Shown here piece by piece: positions 12,127 to 24,057 of a stretch of DNA of 64,000 bases. Location of the stretch: assembly GCA_003008705.1 (NCBI GenBank), contig PDUO01000018.1, forward strand, positions 924,916 through 988,915. Reading direction: 5' to 3'. How positions within the stretch are numbered: position 1 is the first letter of the stretch; each line of letters opens with the position of its first letter. A model generated the notes under the pieces. It had not been told where the DNA came from. It searched no databases and saw only the letters and a program-made list of their open reading frames with translations. The translations under genes and the position numbers were made by a program. This DNA is from Pezicula radicicola. Lineage: Eukaryota > Ascomycota > Leotiomycetes > Helotiales > Dermateaceae.

Positions 12127-13269
12127 TTACGCCCTAGAAGTAGCGACATTGAGGATATCCCGATCAAGATCAAGTTCTTCCCACACTCCCAATGCAAAGT
12201 TCTGGTCGTCGTCTTCTTGGGTCGCTCTTACGGCTCCAGCGACCATAAAGTGCTGCCCAAGGGCCGCCAACTCCATATGGACATTGCGAACAGGGCGGTG
12301 CTTGAAGAAAATATCAAACTTCTTCAAAATATCTCCTACATCAAGCGATTCGGGACGCTGAAGTCCTTGCTTGGCAGCAGGAGGATGTATATCTCTAAAC
12401 TCCAGGTCTCCAAGCCAAGGAGCCAATAATGCTTCGCCTGTCATCTTGACATAGGCTTCTCGCAAGCACCAGAATGCGTAGAAGCGTCGGAGTTTGGCAT
12501 CGATGATGATGTTACTATCAATAGGGTCCATGACTTGTGGTTCTCCTGCTTCTCCATTCTGAGTAGGTAGCCGTATCTTCAAGTTTCTATGCTGGCACCT
12601 GGATATCTGGTCTTTCCCATATCCTTGAAGCTTCGAACCCACGATGGATTCATCCAGAATCACTGGAGACAACTTCATTTCTTGAAGTTCGCTCTTTGCA
12701 AAAACATCGCCATGCATATCCACCCAGGAAAAGAAGCCTTGCTTCTCAACAAAATCATGGTCGTGTTTTAGCCGTTCATTGGCACAAACCACATCTGTGC
12801 CCACTTCCACCTTCCCTTTGAACCCAATACTTGCGATCAAGGAAACTAAGCCGGCTTGGTGGCTCACGTTGAAATCGATGTGTGGCTTCTCTGTGGAGCC
12901 TGGACTTGGAGTGTAGCAAGGCTTGCCATTTGCATCTCGGGAGATGTCACTCTTTGACCACGGAACGTTGCAGTACTTGGTAATGACGAGGTGCTTCAGG
13001 AGGGAAGACGCCAAGCTCATCTTGGCGTCTTTGGCATGGTAATACTTAAGGACACTCTCCTGCTCACTGGTTGTCAAGAGTGCCAGAGCTTGTGCGGCCT
13101 GCCAATGTCAACAGCTATCACCGACCAAGGGTTTGGCACAACCCACAGCTGTCTTGAGCTCTTGCACTTGCTCTCTGGGGGGCAGACTTGCCGAGACTGG
13201 CCATAGCGGCCGAGTATCGAGAAGCCATTGTATGATGACAGGCCCAGGTGTGGTGGGGGTGGGGGCCAT
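12127..13269 (-). CDS. npgA: 4'-phosphopantetheinyl transferase (NpgA/CfwA type)
   Basis: This enzyme moves the phosphopantetheine arm of coenzyme A onto carrier-protein domains of polyketide synthases, peptide synthetases and the lysine-pathway aminoadipate reductase. Two exons on the minus strand, 13269-13147 and 13098-12127, are separated by a 48-base intron and give 364 residues. The start MAPTPTTPGPVIIQWLLDTR is supported by the family's Trp-x-x-Asp-Thr-Arg beginning. Exon 2 continues AAQALALLTTSEQESVLKYY. Conserved blocks are KMSLASSLLKHL, FNVSH (near 117), GTDVV with the likely magnesium ligand D143, and FWCLREAYVKMTGEALL with E255 and K259. Filamentous fungi usually carry one such broad-range enzyme, so it is probably essential for lysine and secondary metabolism. 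It is divergent from the NmrA-like gene. Confidence 0.93.
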
Positions 13270-14159
13270 CGCGAAAAAGGGCGGGAAAAAAAAACAAACA
13301 AACTTCGAGCCAGACAGATGGAGCGTTGGAGGAGAACTATATCACATTTGCATCTCCGGGGCTAAGTTGGGTTCCTGGCTGGCTGACTCGGGAGGTGGGA
13401 TGTCTCTGAAACCAAAGGCAGTTGGGGGAGATAAGCACGATGAGGATCATACACTGCGAATCCCTAGCGAGAAGAACAGTGTGTCTGTGTCTTTCTGCCA
13501 CCGCCTTCAATATTTATACTTCTTGCGATGTCAGCTTTGGAACACCACCAACGCCCCCTTTCTCCTTGGCATCCTAATGCCCACCAAACTAATATCACCT
13601 CTGCAACGCCCATTCATTGGTCCGCAATGGTGAGCCTGCTAACTGTGCATTGAGGTTCAGTGCCGAATCCAGTCTCGACTATCCCCCGACTTCGGCATCT
13701 TTCGCCCAGGAGCATGAGCAGCATCAACGTTCGCCCGGCTCGCGAGAATGCGGATCCGAACACCAACAAACGCGAAGGAGACTTGGCATCACTGGCACAT
13801 CACCTCTTATCCTCGAGCTCTTCGTCTCCATACATGCCAAGCCAGCAGCAGGTCAGAGACTACCTTTGGGCAGGCACAAGAGATGCAGTTGTCTAGAGCT
13901 ATAATGTCTTGGCATCATGCCAGCAGCTTGTCGTCGAGGATCTGGCGTTACTTTACAGCCTTACTTTGTAAGTTGATACAACTCAATACTCTAATTACGG
14001 TGTTTCGATGTGGTTGGTGCAAAGAGATAAGTACCGTTCATCTCTTCGACTTCTATGTTCCCCTCAAGATCTCTGCACTCTTTTTCCTGACCGCGGGCTC
14101 TCAAGCTCTGAAGGTTCTAATCACAGGTACACTTGGGAGTTGCGACTACCGCACTCAGA
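13270..14159. promoter_or_regulatory. Divergent intergenic region between the PPTase and NmrA-like genes
   Basis: About 890 bases lie between the two divergent starts. The first 250 bases, next to the phosphopantetheinyl transferase, contain G-runs and a poly-A stretch. The middle holds a possible 60-residue ORF listed separately. A conventional acceptor-like CACAG at 14121-14125 shortly before the NmrA-like start suggests that its transcript may have a leader intron. I see no recognisable binding site. Confidence 0.45.
13714..13896 (+). CDS. Possible 60-residue small protein
   Basis: The frame starting MSSINVRPARENADPNTNKR reads 60 codons to a TAG. It has gene-like composition: a polar N-terminus, an amphipathic stretch (EGDLASLAHHLL), a run of six serines, then SPYMPSQQQVRDYLWAGTRD. 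The composition is less AT-rich than true intergenic DNA nearby. No family was recognised and no intron is needed. It could be an independent small gene, an upstream open frame on the NmrA-like transcript, or chance. I favour a real small gene only weakly. Confidence 0.4.
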   Translation: MSSINVRPARENADPNTNKREGDLASLAHHLLSSSSSSPYMPSQQQVRDYLWAGTRDAVV

Positions 14160-15363
14160 ATGGTGTGGAGGAGAAGAATCCTCATTACAGGAGCAACTGG
14201 TCGACAAGGACGAGCAGTAATCGACGCACTTCTGTCGAATCCCAGCGATCCTCCCTTCGAAATTCTCGCCTTAACACGAAACCCACACTCCCCTAATGCG
14301 CGAGCTCTCGATGCCAGACCAGGTGTTAGACTCGTAGAAGGTGACTTTTCGAAACCAGAACCTATATTCAAAGCCGAGAACCCAATCCATGGCATTTTCT
14401 GTTATACAATTCCGGGCAAGGAGGAAGGAGACGAAGAGAGACAGGCAAAGGTATGGGTTTCGTCTTGGTTTCTACTGATACAACTACTAATGATTCAAAC
14501 AGCCATTAATCGATGCTGCAATAGCTAACAACGTCTCTCACTTCATCTTCAGCTCCGTTGACCGCGGCGGCCCAGGCTGGTCAGAAGAAAACCCTACCCA
14601 AGTGCCCCACTTCGCCTCCAAACACAAGATCGAGATATATCTAAGGGGCAAAGCAGCCATCTATGCCAAGGACATGCACTGGACAATACTCAGGCCCGTT
14701 TGTTTTATGGACAACTTGACACAAGACTTCAAGGGACGAGGGTTTGCATCGATGTGGGCTAGCCTACCTGCGGACGTACCAATACAGTTGATCTCAATAC
14801 GAGACATTGGTCTTTTCGCAGCCCGAGCCTTCAACGACGAAGAAGAATACTCCGGCTGGACCATCACTCTAGCTGGCGACGACCTTACATTTGCTGAAGG
14901 AAAACAAATCTTCAAACTCACAGTCGGACACGATATGCCTGAGACTTTCGAGTTTTATGGCCCAATGAAACGAAAAATGTCCAAAGAAGCAGGGCTAATG
15001 TTCAAATATTTCGAGACAGATGGGTTCGGAGGTGACATCGAAGGGTTAAGAGAGGAGGAGCCGCGGCTGCAGGATTTTGCGGCATGGTTAAGGGAGAACA
15101 GCGGCTTTTTGGATAGCACATATTTGAGTGATTGGGAAAGAATGACGCCTACAGCTCAGGCGTTCGCCAACCAGCTGGCGTCGAGACCGAATTTTGGTGC
15201 CGTGAAGAATAGAGAGTCGATTGTCATGACGCCCACAGCACAGGCTTTCGCAAACCAGTTACCCTCAAACATCAGGAGGGAGAGTTTTGGGCTATTTAAA
15301 CCTGGCCAACAGGTCACGCTCACGCCTACAGGACAGGCTTTTGCTAATATACATTGGTCGTAA
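14160..15363 (+). CDS. NmrA-like NAD(P)-binding protein with triplicated C-terminal motif
   Basis: A Rossmann-fold protein of the NmrA-like family (atypical short-chain dehydrogenases), some of which sense the NAD(P) redox state and bind regulators while others act as reductases. Two exons, 14160-14450 and 14503-15363, are split by a 52-base intron with an ACTAAT branch site; the product is 383 residues. The dinucleotide-binding loop is G11-A-T-G-R-Q-G17 directly after the first beta strand (RRILIT). Conserved features further on are HFIFSSVDRGG and WTILRPVCFMDNL. After the end of the fold (AWLRENSGFL) the tail carries three near-identical units, TPTAQAFANQL, TPTAQAFANQL and TPTGQAFANIH, 27 to 38 residues apart, ending the protein. 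Such a tail is not part of the family as I know it. Confidence 0.9.
15136..15357 (+). repeat. Three coding repeats of a TPTAQAFAN motif
   Basis: Within the end of the NmrA-like gene the nucleotide units near 15146, 15230 and 15325 all encode TPT(A/G)QAFAN. They differ mostly at third codon positions (GCG/GCT/GCT for Ala, TTC/TTC/TTT for Phe). That pattern means the duplications are old enough to have diverged silently while the peptide was held constant. Confidence 0.85.
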
Positions 15364-18300
15364 CATTCAATCATAACAGTGATATCTTCCACCAAGAATC
15401 GTGTGGTGACCACATATAGTTATAGTACCCACCCCCACGGGATATATGTAAATTCCATATTTAATACTTGGCGAAACTAGCTGTTTACAGAGGAATTGTA
15501 GTAGCATTTTATCTCCTGTGATTTGTATAGTAAATACTTCTAATCTACTAATACTCTTAAAAAAATAAAGATCTATAATCTATACTTGTTTTTTAAAAGC
15601 TTCCTTTATCTATTGTATAATAGTAAGAGAAGCGAGCTAATAGGATTAAATACTAATATAAAAATACTTTCTAGATAGTAATAAAGTTAAGGGAAAGAGT
15701 TAATATATTTTATACCTTCTAAATAGAGGTATAACAACGATTAAAACATTCGGATTATTTAAAGGTTATCCGAGGTTTCTATACCAACAATTTCTACCAG
15801 TATTTTAGTATAGCTAAGTCCGCTAAGGCGCTATATAGAATTTACATTTATGCCGGGGTGGGATACTGTGCAAGCTTATAACAGACACATGATCATATCA
15901 CATGTTTGCAAACGCCTCGGAATCACCTAAAAAGCTAACCCGAAAGATACTCGAGTACTGGGTCGTTGAGCTAACGAACATTATGTGGCCCACATGGAGT
16001 ATTTCCTGCGAAAAGTTAGTTCAAAGTTCGTCCCATGAGTACACCGTTACAGCTCTCGGTGCATCCGTAGGAACTCTCTTCGGATCTGTCGCGCTGTAAA
16101 CTCCAAATTTGTACCTAAGGATCATTTGATGCTAAGATAGATAAGTCCACATCATAGCCTTGTTGAAACAAGACTGTACCGGTAATTTACAATGTTGTGG
16201 TTCGGTTCACCACCAGGTTAGGGCGACCCCGAAGAAGCTTAATAGGGAAATGCTCCGATTTCAGTGCATTAGCACAAGGAAGTCTTGTTAGTTAAGTTAA
16301 ACACAAGCACTAGTTGGCAATGCTTAGATATCCTTATTTCGCAGTTACAATATTCGCATCAGAGTATTTCTCGAATCCTCCAAATTGCTGCTGTCTGTCA
16401 CATGTGGGGAAGACAGTACTCTACTACCTAGCGCCTTTCCCAATTGGGCTTGGCCTCCTTTTTGACCTTAATCTCACGTCCTCCAAACTTGTAGAATGAA
16501 ATTACAACAATACACACTCTGGGTACTCTTGTTGTCAAATACAGCTACAATTGAGATATCATAGATAGGTAAGCATCCAGATCACAGCCACTGTGATTGG
16601 CTTCTCCCCTCTTGCGAAGAAACTGACAGTGCATTCCCATTTTAAAGTTAGGTAGAGTTGCAGATTTGATTGAGATCAGTATGTTCTGTGGCGTACTACC
16701 TTATCTCAACATGACGAATCATGCTTCGGCAGTCTTTGTATATTGTTAGCCTTGCTATCAGCCCTGCGGCTAGTGTCGGGAGTCTTTGCTTTGCCGATAG
16801 ATAAGTCACTATTTAGGCTGCACACCTACACTACCTCGAAGGAAATATGAAAGGCGCCCATAGATGTCTTTATGGCCCAGTGAAAAACCCCTGAGGATGT
16901 GAAGACAGACTTCTTAATTTTTTTTTTCTTTCCACAACACGTTACTTCACATCGCGCAAGTCCTTGTGAATGAGAACGGCATAATATCAACAAATAACAC
17001 GATAGAGAGAGCGATAGCTAACTCAAGCGATAACGAAATTAAGGCGGGGCTGGCTATGATACAGACCTTTCTTCAGTTGTAGACGATCCAAACCTGATCC
17101 CATCAAGCTCAGGATTGAGCAAAGTTGAGAAAAGCTGGTAGAAACTCTGAATAGCTGTCCCGACTTCGTTAATTGACTAGTTGCTCAAAATGACAGGCTC
17201 GACCTCGGCCCAAAGAGGGCGTGCAATGTTTAACATGGAAATGTGTAAGCACTGAGTATGGCTCCAAGACACGATGCTAATGGCCTCAGTCTTGCGGTGT
17301 TGACCTGTATGATGACTTTTCGTCGGCCGACCAAGAAGCAAAGAAAACTCTTTATTGGCGTGCGCTTGAGCTTGTAGGGTCGCTACCTATTAAGAACCTC
17401 AACACTCGGCATCAATTGTCAAACTCAAACTGGATGGAATATTATTGGCTTACCTTAAAGAACGTACTTACAAAAGTACTACGCCTTACTACTCTTGCAG
17501 ATTACCGCAGAGCTCGGAGAATCCAGCTTGCGGCTATTGACCTATCACATCCGCAGTATAGAACACTGCACACCCCTGCACTCGGGCCATAGGAACGTGC
17601 TTTCGCTAATCGTGTTATTACTAAAAATTCAGTGGACTGGTCCAATAGAAATCTATGTATACGTGAATTATAAATACTATTAGGACGAGCTCGATGCTCC
17701 CGTCGGTAAGGTGCTTAATCCATGTCGTGAGGTGTTTTATACTGCGGATATGATATTCTATTCAAAACGATGCGTCTCTGTTTTGGGAGTTAAAGTGGAC
17801 ATACTCAAGCCTTCGCTATGAGAATTTACCTCTGTGGTCGTTATTTTCGAAGCCTGCTTCTATTAAGTTCGTGAGAGTAAGTATTGTCAAACCCCATGCT
17901 TTGACATCTTGAGCCAGTGGCTCAGAGAGCTGAACTTGAATTGGGTTTTTATTTATCCCAAGCAAGGGTGAGCAGCAGATTTGGACAACTACAGCGCGAA
18001 CTCTCAGCCTGCCTGTCTCCAGCCCACCTACTTGTCTACTTGCAACATTGTTACAACCACTTCCAGTAAAAGAACTTTCGGTAGAATCTGCAACCTTTCT
18101 TCATTATTTCAATCATCCTGCACATGCCCGTGGGAATACCGCCCTTTGCTTGAACAGAATTCTGCTTAAACGACTTCAGGAGGTCAATAACTCCACTGAG
18201 AGGGTTGATTGGGGTATTGTGGTATTTGAGGGGCCACACTTTGTCCTGCTTATTCCTTTTTCCTTATAATCATTTCGTTTTGGGTAGGATGCTTCCACAG

Positions 18301-19571
18301 AAACATAGGTGAGTGTTTGGCCTTCACAGCACTACTCACATCAGTTATAAGCTTATTGTTTTCAATCCAAACTTACTTCATTCGAGGAGGCGAATGGGAT
18401 TTTGGTGATGATATTCTTTTAATTACGACATGAGTGAGAATCTTAATATCAGCTTGGTTTAGACCACAACTTGGACAGAGGAATCGAATCCTTGTTGTCG
18501 AAGGAGAGGAGCACACCATCGGAAATATGTTCAAGTCCTGGATTGAAGATATCACTAGGCATCAATAGAATTAGTACTCATTTACTCCCAGGTTTCTCCC
18601 ACTGCACTCAGATCAAGCCCGGGTCAAGTTCAATTGTGTAAGTGTTGTATTTGATATATTAGAAAGATCTTTAAACACTGACATCTAACATGGTAGAGGA
18701 TGCACTCATTGGCTAGATATTGCCAAAGAGTCCTTGTCACCTTCCAATCAGGGATCCCACCAGTGACAATTCATCTAATGACGAGAGTAATAATAATTCC
18801 TCGGAGTCCACACCATCTAATCGAGAAACATCTCCCGCAACTTCAGTTAGCTACCCGCACAAGTAAGAGCTATACGATATGTCCACTAAAGAAAGTGATT
18901 TTCGCTTTACAGGTTGTCAACAAATATCACCGCTTAATTTAATGTCTTGGCTTCGCCCCTTTAACTCGCTTCTATGCCCTAATTAGGAACACTACAAATT
19001 AAGCTATACTACCTATAACACTTTTCAACCTCTAGTCTCTAGTACATAAATGTATCATATTATACTATCCCCTTAGATTTATAATATAGTCTACTAGTTT
19101 GAAATTTTCATTGCCACAGCCTTATATAGAATAAAGGTAAAGGTAAGCGCTGATATGTAGTTCTAAAAGTTTTAAATCGATTTTGTTTGTTGTTACTTCA
19201 AATAACTGACAGAATGAATTAAAGTGTAATAGAAGTAAAACTCCTTGAGGATTTAGAATGGCTGTTGTAGAAGATAGTTCTAGGTAGTCTGCAACAGTCT
19301 TAGCTTGAGGATGTCTACGCTGAGGCTACAAGTAAATTAGACTCAGCATGGAAGGCTACATCTATAAAGAGAAATTCTATCGTCAAATTATACCATATTA
19401 GGCATATTAGAGATGGAAAGCATCGACTGGAACTTCTGTTACATGGTTGGGTTTTAAGGTGTGTATTTAGATAGATCTAAATACTAGGTAAGTTCTGCCT
19501 CCTCCCTCCGGGACCACAGATACAATGGCCGTGTGGCTATGTCTGTGTATAAAATACGTGATTTTTTAAAA
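15364..19571. other. Repeat-rich gene-free stretch
   Basis: About 4.2 kb without a supported gene. It opens with an inverted-repeat element (15424-15867, listed separately). The part from 15900 to 18950 is of mixed composition with only short frames, and may hold decayed repeats that I cannot name. From about 18960 to 19560 it is AT-rich again and runs into the 3' end of the NLR-type gene. Confidence 0.5.
15424..15867. mobile_element. Putative non-autonomous inverted-repeat element (MITE-like), 444 bp
   Basis: The left end reads AGTACCCACCCC and, after a small gap, ATGTAAATTCCATAT. The complement of the right end reads AGTATCCCACCCC, then ATGTAAATTCTATAT. The arms therefore match over roughly 35 bases with a few changes, several of them C/T. 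The interior is very AT-rich and non-coding. No convincing target duplication is visible, so the superfamily is not assignable. Confidence 0.6.
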
Positions 19572-22500
19572 TCACCAATGTAATTCTCTCTTTATATCAC
19601 GGTCATACTCACACTCCAGCCTCTCGCAAACGTCAGGGTGCCCATGATTACTGGCCAGTCGGCTTGCGTCATCTACAGTCCTAAAGTCGACCATGCCCAT
19701 TTGCAAGATGGCTTCCACAATTTCCATGGTTCCTAACTCTGCGGCAAGTAACAATGCTGTGCCTGAATTAGCAAAGCCGTTGTGAATCATTTCTTGGACC
19801 CATTTCTCATCTCTTTGTCGCACGGCTTCTTCTACTGCAATCCGGCGTTCTTCTGGTCCGAATATATTTGCTGTATACGAGCAACATGTTAAGAACTTCT
19901 TTGCAATATTGACGTTGGATCTGATCAAAGTAAGAAGCACCCCTTGGCGTTCCGCCCCATGGGACGCCATCTTAGACACCAAAGCAGTTAATACACCCCC
20001 TAGAAGTTCTTTATCAGTTGCGATTGCCATCAGAACCTTGACATCTTTCTCTAGCACAATCATTAGCTGTCCAACATGGTCCTCTGTGCAACACGGTCGT
20101 CCCAGAGAAGATAGCAGGCCCCTCTCGATTAATGACCAAGTAAGACGTTTATTGCCCAACTTCGCAACTAATGCAACGCATTGGAGCTCCTCTGTGCAAT
20201 CGATATTTCGAAGGTCCGATGCCGAACGACTTGGCACAATGTGGGTTGATCTCGTCTCTGCAATTTCAGGCGGCGTTTGTCTAGTATAACCTGGCTTGTC
20301 AAGTTTGTCAAGGAAGGAACTCAGTCGGCGAATTAAATGAACGCCCCCAAGACGATATGATTCATTGAAAAGTATGCGCCATGGTCCCATCTGATTGTTG
20401 TCCTCCGGCGAGGTCAAGGAAAGTAATAGTCTGATCATGTCATCAGAGGCTTTTAATAGATTGCTCATGAACGGATATGATAAATGGATGCTAGTACTGT
20501 CTCCTGTCAACAAAATCTGAGCGGTACCAATCTGGTTGTGCTGAATTGCTTGGGCCAGACATGACTGCATGTTAAAAGCCTGCGGCTTTCGTTCTCTGAA
20601 TAAAGAAAGCGAGCGGTTATAGCCCATTGCTGCTGCCAAATTCGGTGCTGTAAGATCCTGTTCTGTAACATCCATGTCGATTATGTCTTGCTTGAGCAGA
20701 AGATCGATAATCTCGATATCATCTCGTCGTACAGCTGCGTGTAGAATGCTTTCACGATTGGAAGCAACTTGAAAGTTGACGTTTGCGCCGTTATCAAGAA
20801 GGTACTCGCAGACATCTAAATGACCATGTTCAACGGCGAGCATCAGCGGTGTCTTTAGTCCTTTTGAAGTCGCCTTCTTTAGCATGTTGACATTGCTTCC
20901 TGTTGCCACTAAGTCCCTCACGGAGTTCAAATCGCCTTCCTTAGCGGCGGTACAAATATCGTCTTTGCGTTTGCTAGATTGTTTCGGTTTTGGGAACAAA
21001 GCTATTTCTGGCTGTGTATGATGCCTTTTGATGTGCTGACTTAGTCCAGACTCTGTTGGAAAGCCAATATCTACAGAATAACAACCATCTGTTGGGCAAC
21101 GGAATGGCCTCTCATGTTCGTTGACGTGGTCTTTGCGTTGTTTCGATTTCGCAAACCCTGTGGAAAATAACTGACACCAAGGCTTGGGGCATTTGTAGCA
21201 TATGGATCCATATAGTGGCAGATTATTGGATTCATCCGCAACGTATGTTTTGTCTCCTCCATCTCGGATGGCTTCGATTGCGTTCCTCAGCGTTTCAGTA
21301 GCAAACCCGAGGCTCATCACTTTCTCTCTCTCTCGGGGATTTCTAGGAAGTTCTGTAAATCGTCGTTCAATGGCATTGAGGTCCTTTAATTCTTCTTTGC
21401 AAATGTCCGTTGATCTCAAGTATGCCCTTAACAGTTTTGCAACCGATTGCAAAGTGTCGCTGTAGGTATCAAAGCTAAGCTCTTCGCGTGCCTCGATCAG
21501 GTTGTCAACATGATTCCACCAAAATGCTGTCGCGTAGTCATGGAAACCGTAATAGCCTGTGCGAGCACATACTTGGATATCCCTCTCAATGACGAGTCTG
21601 AATGGGTGTGATGTTAAGTACTGGGTACAGAACAAGGCCATCTTGGCGTGTTCCGAAGACAAGCAGAGCGCTTCAGTCTGAATTAGGTACCTGTGGCTGT
21701 TTTTAGTTTCTGACACGACTTCGGGATTAGGTATTCTACAGAAAGTTCCAAGGCAGATTATGAACGATGATCAACATACATCTTCGCTGATGAGTGTACA
21801 ATCTCAACTTCACCTTCCGACCCAGGATTACCTATGCCTCCGATCATCCCCACTTCTACCAAGGACCCACAGAGGTATTTGCACGACTTCACGGATTGGC
21901 GATGAATATTTGCTGTTCCCGCTTTAGGGTCAATGCAAAATCTGCTCTGGATTTCTCTCCAGCGTAACGGGCGTTCTGCCGATACCACCCATCCAAGAAT
22001 CTGTTCTGCCGCAAGCCTCTCTGGTTTGATGGGAGTTTTGAGAACTCGCTTCACCACTCTTTCATAGCTACAATGTGTGTCAGTCCTCCAATAATGTAAA
22101 GTCTTCACAAAAAATCACATACGCTTTGTCGAGACCGCTGGGGAAATTCTCGGTCTTTAGTTCGGATTCGAAATCGAAGACAGAAATTTGGTCACATAGA
22201 TTGTCAAGGACAATCTTCGCAAATAGAAACATGCCTATTACAAGTTTGAGCTACCCAATTTATTATGCAGCAATAGGTTGGTGCGTAGCACTAACCTTTG
22301 GCTCTTGTGGTAACCTTCTGGATTATGTCTTGTTCAATCTCCCCTCCAGCAGAAAACTGTTTGCAGATTTTTGCTGCTTCAACTTTCGCATAAGATTTGA
22401 TATCCTCGCCGTGTCCGGCTGTTGTCTCTAGTTGTATAGATGGATACAACTCTAGTTTCTCTTCTAGGTATCCATCTCGCTGTCCCGATAAAAGCAATCG

Positions 22501-24057
22501 AATACATACGTCGCTGGTATATGGGACCGCTTCCTCTTTGGGTAGCATCAATTCCTCGAACCACTTTAAGATTCTCTCCACTTCGTTGGCTTTGCTGTCA
22601 ATTGGATCCGGTGCGCATTCATCTAAGCCGTCGATTATAATAAAGCACCGTCTTTGGGCTCGCAGTGCTGTCGAAGCTAAATAACATAATTTGTGTAAAG
22701 AGAGTTTTTGTTCGTCGATTGAAGAAAACTCTCGATAGAAGAAGTCCATGAGACTGTTGTCCTGGTCGGCTAATTGGGAAAGCAGACCTAAAAGCAGATG
22801 CGTCATTCGTCTTTTATTGTCGTGTAGGTGTTTGAAATAAAAGTAGATGACCGAAAAGTTGCGACCAAGAGCCCTGTTCCTCACCTGAAGTTCTTTGAGG
22901 TAATCGATAATCCTCGAAACAAGAATGGTTTTGCCTAGAGGAGTTAGCGGCATGGGAAGAAATTTCACTGGCATCTACGGCACTCACCTGCCCCCGGTAT
23001 TCCGTTGAGATAAAATCGTTTACTTGAAAATGTATCAAGCTCAGCCCACTCCTGAAATCTGGAGTCAACAAGAATCCAGTCGCCGGAGCAGCTTGTTTGG
23101 CGCATTTGGGAAGCATGTTCGTGGTCCTTGTGAAAGTCTGGCGCATTGAGCTTCCCGTGGACGATGCGGCGTTGTCGATGGCGGGTCTCCTCTATCTCAG
23201 CGAGCTGTTTCTCTGATTCTCTGAGGTGCCTAGCATTTATTTCGTTTTCTAGGAACTGGAATTTCTCCTCTGCATGATGGCGTAGGGTTTGAACCTCAGA
23301 CATAAGTGCAGTCAGTTTCTCATCTGTTAAAAGCTGCTGATGACGCTTGAAACTGCTCAGGATTGGACCGAATTGGGACTTGAATGTCCTCCAAGAAGAA
23401 TGAAAGACAGCCTTCCAACCTAAAACACTTTTTAGTATTATCTATCCAATCGTGATCATCACCCCGGAATGTTCTTACCTGGTCGGGCGAAAACCTCAAG
23501 GGCACTCCTGTTGAATTCCAAGACATCGCAGTAATAGTTCTCGAGATGCTTCTGAACGAATGGATAACTGGAAAAGAGCTTAGGATACTGAGATACACCG
23601 GGAAGGGCCTCGCCGATTTCTGCATAAGTTTCGAGGAGTAGATCGAGAGTTTCAACCCAAGTGTTAGCGGCCTAGAAGACTGCGTCAGATATATTTTCAC
23701 ACCAGATACCTCCAGCAATAGTCACCAAAAGGAGAAATTTAATTGGGCCCTGTGTTGTCTTGCTTTAGCAGGTGCATATTTCTATGCCATAGACATTGCG
23801 AATCTTACCCAGACGAAAGCAACAGTATTGTCCAAATTTAAAAACACTTCGATGACCTGGCCAAGTTGGGACATTCCTTCGATGAATTTTGACACTCTTC
23901 GCATATACTTCAATCTCTTTTGGGACCCGTGTCGGGCCTGGATATCTTGTATGGTTCTCTCGACATCTTGCTGTGTGCAGTGTGCGAATTGCTCTTTCTG
24001 GCTTTTTGTGAGGCTGTCGCGGAATTTGGTGACGGCTTTTTCGAAGGCACTGTCCAT
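19572..24057 (-). CDS. NLR-type protein: DUF7708-like, NACHT, two C2H2 fingers, ankyrin repeats
   Basis: A fungal STAND/NLR-type protein, of the class used in non-self recognition and regulated cell death. Eight minus-strand exons are read: 24057-23809, 23749-23726, 23671-23479, 23419-22988, 22934-22296, 22234-22123, 22067-21780 and 21735-19572. All phases agree, giving 1366 residues without a break. The N-terminus (FIEGMSQLGQVIEVFL...GPIKFLLLAANTWVET) resembles the helical DUF7708 region. Walker A is GIPGAGKT (295-302) and Walker B is IIIDGLDEC (D401). A winged-helix-like part (AERPLRWREIQSRF) follows. Two C2H2 zinc fingers, each C-x4-C-x15-H-x3-H, lie at about 828-853 and 859-884. Ankyrin repeats start near 900, the clearest being TPLMLAVEHGHLDVCEYLL. 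The second exon is only 24 bases, and the seventh intron only 44. Trigger and partner are unknown. Confidence 0.88.

Noticed and set aside
12127..15363. Secondary-metabolite gene cluster around the phosphopantetheinyl transferase
   Set aside because: No polyketide synthase, peptide synthetase, terpene cyclase, cluster regulator or P450 is present; NpgA-type genes are normally stand-alone.
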